NCBI GenBank assembly: GCA_002366795.1
Contig: DFBX01000071.1
Coordinates: 1-64,000, forward strand
DNA length: 64,000 nucleotides
Direction of reading: 5' to 3'
From: Rhodobacteraceae bacterium UBA3069
GTDB taxonomy: Bacteria; Pseudomonadota; Alphaproteobacteria; Rhodobacterales; Rhodobacteraceae
The notes under the pieces were generated by a model that worked only from the letters and a program-made list of their open reading frames with translations, was not told the DNA's origin and ran no database searches. This document shows, one piece after another, positions 44,585 to 52,782 of this stretch (positions are counted from its first letter, which is position 1; the number at the start of each line of letters is the position of its first letter). The position numbers and the translations under genes are program-made.

Positions 44585-45034
44585 TCAGAATTTCAGCACC
44601 ACCGAGAATACGATAAGCAGCATCAGCAGTGTCGGCAGTTCGTTCATCATCCGGTAGGTTCGGCCAGTCCGGGTATTACGACCGTCTGCGAATTCCTTGA
44701 GCCGCTGCCCCAGCCAGTGATGGAACCAAGTCATCGCGATCACCGCCACGGCCTTGGTCCATTGCCAGACAGAGGACCAGTCCACGATCCCCGGCGTGAA
44801 CACCAGCATCAATCCGAACAGCCACACGGCAATGGAGGATGGGTTCATGATGAACTTGAACAGGTTGTATTCCATGACTTGGAACATCTTGTCCTTCTCG
44901 TCCCCCGGTTGGGATTGTTCAACGTGATAGACGAACAATCTGGGCAAATAGAAAATCCCTGCCATCCAGGTGATCACGGCAATGATGTGTAGGCTCTTGG
45001 TCCAAGGATAGAGCCAAGCAAGGATATCGGTCAT
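44585..45034 (-). CDS. hemJ: Protoporphyrinogen IX oxidase HemJ
   Basis: Oxidises protoporphyrinogen IX to protoporphyrin IX, the step before ferrochelatase. 149 residues with four hydrophobic helices. MTDILAWLYPWTKSLHIIAV then ITWMAGIFYLPRLFVYHVEQ is the conserved start of the HemJ (UPF0093) family, with the early His in the first helix; TWFHHWLGQRLKEFADGRNT and RMMNELPTLLMLLIV follow. It borders the proposed origin; in alphaproteobacteria oriC commonly lies next to haem genes. Confidence 0.93.
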   Translation of the reverse strand: MTDILAWLYPWTKSLHIIAVITWMAGIFYLPRLFVYHVEQSQPGDEKDKMFQVMEYNLFKFIMNPSSIAVWLFGLMLVFTPGIVDWSSVWQWTKAVAVIAMTWFHHWLGQRLKEFADGRNTRTGRTYRMMNELPTLLMLLIVFSVVLKF

Positions 45035-45060
45035 TTGTCTCTCCGGGTCGGGCTGACCCT

Positions 45061-45437
45061 CCCTAATAATAAATAAAGAAAGAAGAAAGGTTGATGATGT
45101 TTTAGGGGTGCCGTTTTCTGTGGATTAACGCTTTGTTCATGGAGTTTTACCCAAGAACGCAGCGTGCTTGGCAAACTTGCGGTAGCAACCATGATATTTG
45201 AATATTACCTATTGATATAAAACGGGTTTCCAAGTTAACCAATTGTGGATGAACCTGTGTATTGATCAGTGTTTTTCGTAGCTGTCCACATAAACCAAGT
45301 TATGCTTATCCTCTTGGGAGGACCTGTGCGCTTTGCACCTGGAAATCGGGCAGGATGGGGATGGTTGCAATGGGGCGCGGTTTTGCCCAGTAATCACCCC
45401 TAACAAATCCTTACTCTTTTCCACGAGGTTATCCACA
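45061..45437. other. Proposed chromosomal replication origin (oriC)
   Basis: This 402-base gap (45035-45436) is far more AT-rich than its surroundings and holds no gene. It has one perfect DnaA box, TTATCCACA (45429-45437), two one-mismatch boxes on the other strand (TGTGGATTA 45119-45127; TGTGGATGA 45244-45252), and weaker ones (CTGTCCACA 45282-45290; TTATCCTCT 45306-45314). AT-rich stretches that could unwind are at 45061-45105 and 45190-45222. TTAA-N7-TTCA at 45125-45139, close to a CtrA box, overlaps the first DnaA box. Genes run away from it on both sides, and parAB with two parS sites is close by. The location matches alphaproteobacterial origins, but function is inferred. Confidence 0.78.
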
Positions 45438-46033
45438 TGGGCGATCTGATCCTAGCTTCGGGTTCCGCGATCCGGCGCAGCCTGTTAGAGCAAGCCGGGC
45501 TGAACCCCGAAGTCATTCCAGCGCGAATGGATGAAGAAACGATTAAGGCGTCCCTGCTGGGCGAAGGCGCAACCCCGCGCGAGGTGGCCGATGCACTGGC
45601 CGAGATGAAAGCGCGCAAGATATCGGAGAAAAACCCCGGTCGGCTGGTGCTGGGCTGTGATCAGGTGCTGGATCTGGAAGGTCATCTGTTGAGCAAACCG
45701 CAAAACCGCGATGACGCCAAGATGCAGTTGCAGGCGATGCGCGCAAAGCGTCATATGTTGTTGTCAGCGGCAGTTGTCTGCGAAGATGGCAAACCGATCT
45801 GGCGCCATGTGGGCCAGGTTCGGATGCTGGCGCGCAACTATTCCGACAGCTTTCTGGATGGCTATCTGGATCGGAACTGGCCCGGTGTCGCGGACAGCGT
45901 CGGGGCCTATAAGCTGGAAGAAGAGGGCGTGCGATTGTTCACGCGCGTCGATGGCGATTATTTTACCGTTCTGGGCCTGCCGCTGTTGGAACTGCTGGCA
46001 TGGCTTGGGTTGAGGGGGGAGTTGGAACAATGA
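45437..46033 (+). CDS. maf: Maf-family nucleoside triphosphate pyrophosphatase
   Basis: House-cleaning enzyme that hydrolyses modified or non-canonical nucleotides. 198 residues: DLILASGSAIRRSLLEQAGL at the N-terminus, the catalytic-base region LGCDQVLDLEGHLLSKPQNR, and GAYKLEEEGVRLFTRVDGDY. The perfect DnaA box at 45429-45437 shares its last base with the A of the start codon, so DnaA binding could repress it. Followed by aroE with an ATGA overlap. Confidence 0.94.
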   Translation: MGDLILASGSAIRRSLLEQAGLNPEVIPARMDEETIKASLLGEGATPREVADALAEMKARKISEKNPGRLVLGCDQVLDLEGHLLSKPQNRDDAKMQLQAMRAKRHMLLSAAVVCEDGKPIWRHVGQVRMLARNYSDSFLDGYLDRNWPGVADSVGAYKLEEEGVRLFTRVDGDYFTVLGLPLLELLAWLGLRGELEQ

Positions 46034-46863
46034 GCGGCAACCGCATTCCGCTGGCAGGTGTTATCGGCCATCCGATCGCGCATTCCAAATCGCCGCAATT
46101 ACACCGGCACTGGTTGAAAACATACGGGCTGCCCGGCTTTTATATCCCCATGGATGTCGTGCCCGAAAACCTGCGCGAGGTGCTGACCACATTGCCAAAG
46201 GCGGGGTTTGTGGGCGTCAATATTACGGTCCCCCATAAAGAGGCGGTGATGGACATTGCCGATATGATCACTGACCGTGCGACGCTGATCGGGGCAGCTA
46301 ACACATTGATTTTCCGTAAGGATGGTAAGATCCACGCGGATAATACCGACGGTTACGGATTTTTGGAAAACCTTAAACAGGGCGCGCCGGACTGGAACCC
46401 GAAGGCAGGTCCGGTGGCGATGCTGGGCGCGGGGGGCGCGGCGCGTGCCGTGGTTGCATCCTTGTTGGAGGCAGGTGTACCGGAGATCCTGGTGTCGAAT
46501 CGGACGCGACCACGTGCCGATGCGCTGGCCGCCGAGTTCGGGCGTCGCCTGACCGTGATCGACTGGGTGCAGGCCGGCAATATGCTGGAGGAAGCTATGA
46601 CCGTGGTGAACACCACATCGCTTGGTATGATCGGAAAGCCGGAATTGCGCGTGCCGCTGGACGGTTTGCAAAAAGGTGCGGTTGTCACCGACCTGGTTTA
46701 CGCCCCGCTGGAAACGCGGCTATTGCGCGAGGCGAAAGCGGCTGGTTGCCACACAGTTGACGGCTTGGGGATGCTGATCCACCAGGCGGTGCCCGCGTTT
46801 GAACGTTGGTTTGGCAAACGTCCGATGGTCGATGCAGCCACGCGCGCGGCGATCTTGCGATGA
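46030..46863 (+). CDS. aroE: Shikimate dehydrogenase (NADP+)
   Basis: Reduces 3-dehydroshikimate in the aromatic amino acid pathway. 277 residues: GVIGHPIAHSKSPQLHRHWL, the catalytic Lys in NITVPHKEAVMD, NTDGYGFLENL, the nucleotide loop MLGAGGAARAVVASLLEAGV, and NRTRPRADALA. Starts at the ATG overlapping the maf stop and overlaps coaE likewise. Confidence 0.96.
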   Translation: MSGNRIPLAGVIGHPIAHSKSPQLHRHWLKTYGLPGFYIPMDVVPENLREVLTTLPKAGFVGVNITVPHKEAVMDIADMITDRATLIGAANTLIFRKDGKIHADNTDGYGFLENLKQGAPDWNPKAGPVAMLGAGGAARAVVASLLEAGVPEILVSNRTRPRADALAAEFGRRLTVIDWVQAGNMLEEAMTVVNTTSLGMIGKPELRVPLDGLQKGAVVTDLVYAPLETRLLREAKAAGCHTVDGLGMLIHQAVPAFERWFGKRPMVDAATRAAILR

Positions 46864-47453
46864 CGTTTCATCTTGGACTGACCGGATCTATCGGAATGGG
46901 GAAATCCACCACCGCTAGGATTTTCGCCGGGGAAGGATGTGATGTTTACGACGCGGACGCGGCTGTGCATCGGCTCTATTCCAGCGGCGGACGGGCGGTG
47001 GAGCCGATGGGCGCTGTCTTTCCCGATGCGATCGTCGATGGCGCGGTATCCCGCGAAAAGCTGAAAGAAGCGATTGCTGCCGATCCAGCCGCGCTGAAAC
47101 GGATCGAGGCGATCGTGCATCCGCTTTTGGGTGCCGACCGCGCGGATTTCTTGGCGCGGGCGACGTCTGATATTCTGGTTTTCGATATACCGTTGCTGTT
47201 TGAAACCGGCGGTGACGCGCGGATGGATGCGGTTGCCTGTGTCACGATTCCGCCAGATACCCAGCGGCAAAGAGTGCTGGAACGCGGCACCATGACAGAA
47301 GCTCAATTCGAGACTATTCTGGCCAAACAGATGCCAAATGCCGAGAAGGTCGCGCGATCCGATTTCGTGATCGTGACCGATACTCTGGACCACGCCCGCG
47401 CGCAGGTGCGGGATGTGATCGCCGAAATCAGGAAGCGGATGCAAGATGCGTGA
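46860..47453 (+). CDS. coaE: Dephospho-CoA kinase
   Basis: Final step of coenzyme A synthesis. 197 residues: P-loop LGLTGSIGMGKSTTARIFAG, DADAAVHRLYSSGG, HPLLGADRADF and DIPLLFETGGDARMDAV. ATGA overlap with aroE and 8-base overlap with dnaQ show tight translational coupling. Confidence 0.96.
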   Translation: MTFHLGLTGSIGMGKSTTARIFAGEGCDVYDADAAVHRLYSSGGRAVEPMGAVFPDAIVDGAVSREKLKEAIAADPAALKRIEAIVHPLLGADRADFLARATSDILVFDIPLLFETGGDARMDAVACVTIPPDTQRQRVLERGTMTEAQFETILAKQMPNAEKVARSDFVIVTDTLDHARAQVRDVIAEIRKRMQDA

Positions 47454-48180
47454 AATCGTTCTGGATACCGAGACAACCGGGTTTGAACCGCACACCGGCG
47501 ACCGCATCGTCGAGATCGGCGCGATCGAGCTGTTCAACCACATGCCAACTGCGAACACGTTTCACGTCTACATCAACCCTGAACGGGGAATGCCGCAGGG
47601 CGCGTTCGACATTCACGGGATTGGGCCGGATCTGCTGGACAGCCCGCGCGAGGCGAAGCCGGGCGAGGTCACGCTGCGCGACAAGCCCGTTTTCAAGCAG
47701 GTTGGGCAGAAGTTTCTGGATTTCGTGAAGGATTCCAAGCTGATCATCCACAATGCCAGCTTTGATATGAAATTCCTGAACGCCGAGCTGAAGTGGATGG
47801 GCCTGCCGCAATTGCCGATGGAACAGGCGCTTGATACGCTGGCCATGGCGCGCACGAAATTCCCCGGTTCACCCGCGACGCTGGATGCGCTGTGCCGGCG
47901 GTTCAACATCGACAACGCTGCACGAACGCTGCACGGCGCGCTGCTGGATTCCCAGATTCTGGCCGAGGTTTACCTGGAACTGAACGGCGGGCGGCAGCCG
48001 GATTTCGGACTGAACACGACCACGAAAAGCGGGTCTGTTTCGGCTCAAAACGATTGGCGGGCATTCCCGCGGCCCGCACCGCTGCCGCCGCGTATCACCG
48101 AAAAAGAAGCCGCCGCCCATGCCGAATTTATCAGTAATATGGGCGACGGCGCGCTTTGGAAAAAGCTGGCAGAGGGCTGA
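47446..48180 (+). CDS. dnaQ: DNA polymerase III epsilon subunit (proofreading exonuclease)
   Basis: 3'-5' proofreading subunit of the replicase. 244 residues with DEDDh motifs: MREIVLDTETTGFEPHTGDR (Exo I), IIHNASFDMKFLNAELKWMG (Exo II), and AARTLHGALLDSQILAEVYL with the His and Asp of Exo III. A C-terminal tail for alpha-subunit binding follows. Last gene of maf-aroE-coaE-dnaQ, next to oriC. Confidence 0.96.
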   Translation: MREIVLDTETTGFEPHTGDRIVEIGAIELFNHMPTANTFHVYINPERGMPQGAFDIHGIGPDLLDSPREAKPGEVTLRDKPVFKQVGQKFLDFVKDSKLIIHNASFDMKFLNAELKWMGLPQLPMEQALDTLAMARTKFPGSPATLDALCRRFNIDNAARTLHGALLDSQILAEVYLELNGGRQPDFGLNTTTKSGSVSAQNDWRAFPRPAPLPPRITEKEAAAHAEFISNMGDGALWKKLAEG

Positions 48181-48202
48181 CCCAAAGGCCAGCCCGCCGG
48201 AT

Positions 48203-48682
48203 TTATGATACCGGCTGTTGTTCGGCCTGACGGCGCGCGATCTCGTTACGATACAGCGCGACGAAGTCGATGGTTTCCAAGTTCAGCGGCGGGAAGCCAC
48301 CGTCGCGGGTCACGTCCGACACGATGCGGCGCGCGAAGGGGAACAGCATCCGCGGGCATTCGATCAGCAGGAAGGGATGCATCTGCTCTTCGGGGACGCC
48401 TTCGATGTTGAAAACCCCGACATATTCAAGTTCCAGCAGGAACATCTTTTCGTCGGTGCCTTTCACGCCGCTGTCCACGCCCAGCTTCATCACCACTTCG
48501 AACTGGTTGTCCTGGGTGCGTTTCTTGGCGTCGAGGTTCACGGTTACTTTGACATCGGGCTGCACCTCGCCCGAGGCGCCTTTTTGCGCCAGGATGTTTT
48601 CAAAGGACATGTCGCGGATGAACTGGGTCAGCACGTTCATCTTGATTTGCGGTTGTTCTGCTTGGGTGCCATTTTCGGCCAT
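48203..48682 (-). CDS. secB: Protein-export chaperone SecB
   Basis: Keeps preproteins unfolded for the Sec translocase. 159 residues from ATG 48682, with GGAGAG upstream. The core reads VLTQFIRDMSFENILAQKGA, LELEYVGVFNIEGVPEEQMH, and the conserved LLIECPRMLFPFARRIVSDV. Convergent with dnaQ. Confidence 0.96.
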   Translation of the reverse strand: MAENGTQAEQPQIKMNVLTQFIRDMSFENILAQKGASGEVQPDVKVTVNLDAKKRTQDNQFEVVMKLGVDSGVKGTDEKMFLLELEYVGVFNIEGVPEEQMHPFLLIECPRMLFPFARRIVSDVTRDGGFPPLNLETIDFVALYRNEIARRQAEQQPVS

Positions 48683-48749
48683 GATCGCTCTCCGGTTAAT
48701 CAATTCGGCAAAGGGTTAGCAGGAAGGATGCGCCGCCTCAATGCGGCGA

Positions 48750-49238
48750 TTAGTGTTTTGTCCAGCCAGACGGGTGATGCGTCGGGCGCTTTGCCGGGTC
48801 AACCTCGGTGAACTCGCCGTCGATTACATCGGGATCGGCAGGATATTCGCGCCGTTCGTGCATGTCTGCGCCGCCCATGGTGAAACTGGTGACTTTCACC
48901 CGTTTCGACAGGTAGGCGAACACTGCCATGCGCACCTTGGGGATTAGCAGGGCAAAGCCGACAGCATCAGTGAAGAACCCGGGCGTCAGCAAAAGCGCAC
49001 CGGAAAACAGAATCATTGCGCCATGGGCCAGCGGTTCGGCGGGATTGGACAGTTCGCCAAACGAGCGTTGCAGCTTGGCCAGTGTTTGCACCCCTTGGCT
49101 ACGCACCATCCAAGTGCCCAGGATCGCGGTCAGAACCACGATGAGAAGGGTGTTCAATGTCCCGATGGCGCCGCCGACCTGAATGAACAGGGCGATTTCG
49201 ATCACGGGGACCAGAAGGAAGGCCAGGAACAGCCACAT
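48750..49238 (-). CDS. fxsA: FxsA-family membrane protein
   Basis: 162 residues. MWLFLAFLLVPVIEIALFIQ then VGGAIGTLNTLLIVVLTAIL is the FxsA signature with two membrane helices; a third lies at AMILFSGALLLTPGFFTDAV. The hydrophilic C-terminus carries Asp, Glu and Pro residues. FxsA of E. coli affects phage T7 exclusion when overproduced; the normal role is unknown. Upstream of secB, divergent from the Tim44-like gene. Confidence 0.9.
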   Translation of the reverse strand: MWLFLAFLLVPVIEIALFIQVGGAIGTLNTLLIVVLTAILGTWMVRSQGVQTLAKLQRSFGELSNPAEPLAHGAMILFSGALLLTPGFFTDAVGFALLIPKVRMAVFAYLSKRVKVTSFTMGGADMHERREYPADPDVIDGEFTEVDPAKRPTHHPSGWTKH

Positions 49239-49344
49239 GATGCGTCCTTTCTAATTGCGTCTGTTGCGGTGGACTTGGACCACTACAGCACCTACATAGG
49301 ATCGAGGTAACGCTGTTACCATGCCCCGCTGTCGAGAGGATCAT

Positions 49345-50001
49345 ATGAATTCCCCCATTTTCCAGCTTCTGGTTCTTGCCGGAATCGCGATTTTCCTGAT
49401 CTTACGCCTGAAAAGCGTGCTTGGCACCCGTGACGGGTTCGAGCAGCCCCCACTGACCCGCGCCGGCGAAGAGCCGCACCGCACCAAGTTCGAGGTGATC
49501 GAAGGCGGCCCGGACCACGATATCCTTGCCCATGCCGAGGAAGAATCGGACAGCTATAGCGCATTGTTGGCGATGAAAAAGCTGGAACCGTCCTTCAATG
49601 TGACTGAATTTCTAACCGGTGCGCGTGGCGCATATGAAATGATCCTGATGGGGTTCGAACGTGGCGATCTTGCCGCGATCAAGCCGTTTCTGGACGATGA
49701 CGTTTACGAAAGTTTCGCCGCTGTCGTGGAAGCCCGCGAAGAGCAGGGCCTGACGATCGAGGCCGATTTCATCGGTATCCGCGAGATGGCGATGGCCAGC
49801 GCAACATTGGACGACACCACCAAGATGGCGGAAATCACCGTGCGCCTCGTGGGCGAGCTGACCTCGGTCGTGCGCGACAATGCGGGCGACATCATCGAGG
49901 GCGAGCCCGGCAAGGTGAAGCGCCAGAAAGATGTGTGGACCTTTGCCCGTGTCATGGGGTCGGATGACCCGAACTGGCAATTGGTCGCCACGGGCGAATG
50001 A
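49345..50001 (+). CDS. Tim44-like domain protein (TimA)
   Basis: 218 residues. One N-terminal membrane anchor (IFQLLVLAGIAIFLILRLKS) is followed by a linker and a Tim44/Mba1-type domain (FNVTEFLTGARGAYEMILMG onward, with FLDDDVYESFAAVVEAREEQ). In mitochondria Tim44 is part of the import motor; alphaproteobacterial TimA proteins are its relatives, anchored in the inner membrane. Overlaps mltA as ATGA. Near secB, but on the other strand. Confidence 0.88.
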   Translation: MNSPIFQLLVLAGIAIFLILRLKSVLGTRDGFEQPPLTRAGEEPHRTKFEVIEGGPDHDILAHAEEESDSYSALLAMKKLEPSFNVTEFLTGARGAYEMILMGFERGDLAAIKPFLDDDVYESFAAVVEAREEQGLTIEADFIGIREMAMASATLDDTTKMAEITVRLVGELTSVVRDNAGDIIEGEPGKVKRQKDVWTFARVMGSDDPNWQLVATGE

Positions 50002-51044
50002 CCCGGGGTGCCTTTGCATCGGCCCTCTTGGCTATGGTGCTGGCAATGACGGGCGCGCGCGCGGATGAGTTAACCTATAAGGTGATGGAGTTCGACCAGT
50101 TGGAAAGCTGGGAGGCGGATGATCACGTCGCCGCACTGGATGTTTTCAAAAGCACCTGCGCCGATATGAAAGACCCCGACTGGCGCAGCCTGTGCGCCGT
50201 CGCGCATAGCAAGAAATGGCCTGACGCAAAGGCGTTCTTTGAACTGTTCTTTCGCCCGATCATGGCCGAGGACGGCCAGGACGGGTTGTTTACCGGATAT
50301 TTCGAACCCGAACTGGACGGGGCAAAACGCCCATCTGCCCGGTATCGGTTTCCCGTCTACCGGATGCCGCCCGAAGCACGGCGGACCAGCCTTTGGCACC
50401 CCCGCAGCATCATTGAAGCTGGTGGCGTGATGGAAGGGCGCGGGCTGGAAATCGCCTGGGTCGATGATCCGGTGGAATTGTTTTTCCTTCAGGTTCAGGG
50501 TTCGGGTCGTATCCGGCTGGAGGATGGCAGCCATATCCGCGTGGGATATGCGGGCAAGAACGGGCATGAATACCGTTCTGTCGGGCGGGAACTGGTTCGG
50601 CGCGGCATCTACAACGCGCATCAGGTCAGCGCGCAGGTCATCAAGAACTGGGTGCGCCGCAACGGCGAGGCGGGGCTGGACCTGTTGCGCCACAATCCAT
50701 CTTACGTGTTCTTCCGCGAGGTGAGCCATGTTTCGCCTGAATTGGGCCCGCTTGGCGCGATGAACAGGTCGATCACCGACATGCGCTCTATCGCGGTTGA
50801 TCCGAAATTCACCCCGCTTGGCGCGCCGGTATGGATCGAGAAAGAGGGCCAGAACCCGCTGCACCGCTTGATGATTGCGCAGGATACCGGCAGCGCCATC
50901 AAAGGGTCGCAACGGGCGGACATTTTCTTTGGCACCGGTGATGGGGCGGGGCGCAAGGCGGGGCGGCTGAAAGATCCGGGGCGGATGATGGTTTTGATGC
51001 CGATCCAGCGGGCCTATGCAATGCTGCCCGAGGGAGAGCAATGA
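49998..51044 (+). CDS. mltA: Membrane-bound lytic murein transglycosylase A
   Basis: Cleaves peptidoglycan glycan strands to 1,6-anhydro products. 348 residues. A signal peptide (FASALLAMVLAMTGARADEL) leads to the MltA domain: GLFTGYFEPELDGAKRPSAR, FFLQVQGSGRIRLEDGSHIR, and the 3D domain with LHRLMIAQDTGSAIKGSQRA and the catalytic Asp. No lipobox cysteine is seen, so it may be periplasmic rather than a lipoprotein. Overlaps the genes on both sides as ATGA. Confidence 0.93.
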   Translation: MTRGAFASALLAMVLAMTGARADELTYKVMEFDQLESWEADDHVAALDVFKSTCADMKDPDWRSLCAVAHSKKWPDAKAFFELFFRPIMAEDGQDGLFTGYFEPELDGAKRPSARYRFPVYRMPPEARRTSLWHPRSIIEAGGVMEGRGLEIAWVDDPVELFFLQVQGSGRIRLEDGSHIRVGYAGKNGHEYRSVGRELVRRGIYNAHQVSAQVIKNWVRRNGEAGLDLLRHNPSYVFFREVSHVSPELGPLGAMNRSITDMRSIAVDPKFTPLGAPVWIEKEGQNPLHRLMIAQDTGSAIKGSQRADIFFGTGDGAGRKAGRLKDPGRMMVLMPIQRAYAMLPEGEQ

Positions 51045-51613
51045 CCCGCCGCAGGTTAAGACCGGACGAGGTAGAACTGTGGCGCAAGGTGGCCGAAACG
51101 GCGCACCGGATGCACCCAGAACGCCACCGCCATGACGAACCCAAGCCGAAACCGGTGAAAACCCCGCGCCAAAGGGTTGGGGATTTCACTGTTGGTCAGA
51201 CCGTGCGCACTTTGCCGCGCAACGATCTGATGCCGGGCATTGAAGAAGAAGTCGCACGCCAGCCAGTCAAGATGGATGCAAAGGCATTTGGCAAGCTGAA
51301 ACGCGGCCGGCTGGAGCCAGAGGCAAGGATCGACTTGCACGGCATGACGCTGGATCGCGCGCATCCGGCGCTTACCTCGTTCATCCTGCGGGCGCATCAG
51401 CGCGGGCTGCGGCTGGTGCTGGTTATCACCGGAAAAGGCAAAGAGCGTGACGAGGGCGGGCCCATCCCAGTGCGGCGCGGCGTGCTGAAACATCAGGTGC
51501 CGCAATGGCTGAAGATGGCACCGCTGAATTCGGTCGTGTTGCAAATCGCGCAGGCGCATCTGTCGCACGGCGGCGGCGGGGCCTATTACGTTTATCTGCG
51601 CCGCACCCGCTGA
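51041..51613 (+). CDS. Smr-domain protein (SmrA-like nuclease)
   Basis: 190 residues. A charged N-terminus precedes the Smr domain: ARIDLHGMTLDRAHPALTSF, the LxLVITGKGKERDEGG loop, and QAHLSHGGGGAYYVYLRRTR. Stand-alone Smr proteins can nick DNA or cleave RNA; the substrate here is unknown. Third gene of timA-mltA-smr. Confidence 0.9.
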   Translation: MTRRRLRPDEVELWRKVAETAHRMHPERHRHDEPKPKPVKTPRQRVGDFTVGQTVRTLPRNDLMPGIEEEVARQPVKMDAKAFGKLKRGRLEPEARIDLHGMTLDRAHPALTSFILRAHQRGLRLVLVITGKGKERDEGGPIPVRRGVLKHQVPQWLKMAPLNSVVLQIAQAHLSHGGGGAYYVYLRRTR

Positions 51614-51618
51614 GCCGG

Positions 51619-52728
51619 TTAATTCGTCGCGTACATAACCAGATGCGGCGACAGGATCAGCGTCGTCGCATTGCGCACGGTCAGCACCGTCCCAAATATC
51701 GGGCCCGTCTTCCCCGCCGTGTCGCGCTGGAACGCGCGGTCCAGATCGGCACTTTGCCTGAGCAGCGAAATCAGCGTCGGCGAGGTGCCAGCGGTGAAAT
51801 GCGAGCTGTCCGCCTCTTTCGTGAATTCGGTCACGTCCACGAGGGTGACGGGGAAATCGCCGAGCTTCCCGGCGCTGGTCAGGTTGCCAAGGCGGGCGGA
51901 TACACCGTTGATCCGTGCAGACAGCATCAGCGCCTTGTCCCGTTCAGACACGAAAATCGCGAAAGGCTGCGGCAGGGCGGCAAAGCGGGAAGCCTGCGTT
52001 TTGAACAGTTCGACATCCAGATCGGGGGAAATCAGGACTGCCCCGTCAAGGTTGCGTTTCGTCCAACCGGGCGATCCAATTTCGATCTGCCGCATGGTTT
52101 CCATCATCAGCATGGTGCCCAGCGAATGCCCGACCAGAATGATCCGCGTCGGCCCTGCCGCTTTCACATCGCGCAAAAGCTGTTCCAGCCCGTCGCGGGC
52201 AAACAATACGGAATCGCGGTCGTAGGTATAGCCAAGCGGGTTCGCCGCGCTGGGCCAGGAATAATGCACCACCGTCCCCGGCAGGTCGAAATCGTGCATC
52301 AACTGGGCCGAACGATAGACCCCGTCCAGAAAGCTGTTGTTATAGCCATGTACATAGACTGTCACTTCGCGGTCCGCATGTGGGCGGGCGGTGATATGGC
52401 GGGACAGATCACGCCGGAAACTGGCGCGCCCGTCCAGATCCTGCCGCGCAGCCACGGCGAAATGCTTGGTTGGGTCGGGCTCTTTATACCCAAGGGGGAT
52501 ATCGCCGCGCCGACGCTCTGGCGGGATGGAAACGGCGATTTCGGTGTAGCCCACATTTGGCGCGCGTTCGGCCGAATACCAGCCTTTGTCGTCGGTCATC
52601 CGGTGGGTGGCGACAAACACCTTGTGGATCGTCCCGATTTCCAGCGCGGCGGGCATGACCGGCGTATGGTTGCGGTCCATACAGGCCGCCAGTATCAGTA
52701 GGATAGGAAACAGATAAATCCGGCGCAT
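51619..52728 (-). CDS. Alpha/beta hydrolase lipoprotein (DUF900 family)
   Basis: About 369 residues. MRRIYLFPILLILAACMDRN is a lipoprotein signal with lipobox LAAC. The DUF900 hydrolase domain has VTVYVHGYNNSFLDGVYRSA, HYSWPSAANPLGYTYDRDSV, the nucleophile elbow LVGHSLGTMLMMETMRQIEI, and a late SSHF that could hold the catalytic His. An ATG at 52743 is also possible. Convergent with smr. Substrate unknown. Confidence 0.85.
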   Translation of the reverse strand: MRRIYLFPILLILAACMDRNHTPVMPAALEIGTIHKVFVATHRMTDDKGWYSAERAPNVGYTEIAVSIPPERRRGDIPLGYKEPDPTKHFAVAARQDLDGRASFRRDLSRHITARPHADREVTVYVHGYNNSFLDGVYRSAQLMHDFDLPGTVVHYSWPSAANPLGYTYDRDSVLFARDGLEQLLRDVKAAGPTRIILVGHSLGTMLMMETMRQIEIGSPGWTKRNLDGAVLISPDLDVELFKTQASRFAALPQPFAIFVSERDKALMLSARINGVSARLGNLTSAGKLGDFPVTLVDVTEFTKEADSSHFTAGTSPTLISLLRQSADLDRAFQRDTAGKTGPIFGTVLTVRNATTLILSPHLVMYATN

Positions 52729-52782
52729 CGTTGCGGCCCCCATGAGCGATAGCAAAGACCTATCGCGCGGGGGCCGCGAAAG

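Noticed and set aside
48731..48748. CGCCGC...GCGGCG hairpin after fxsA as a terminator
   Set aside because: No U-run follows on the minus strand and it lies in the probable secB promoter gap; it may be chance in GC-rich DNA.
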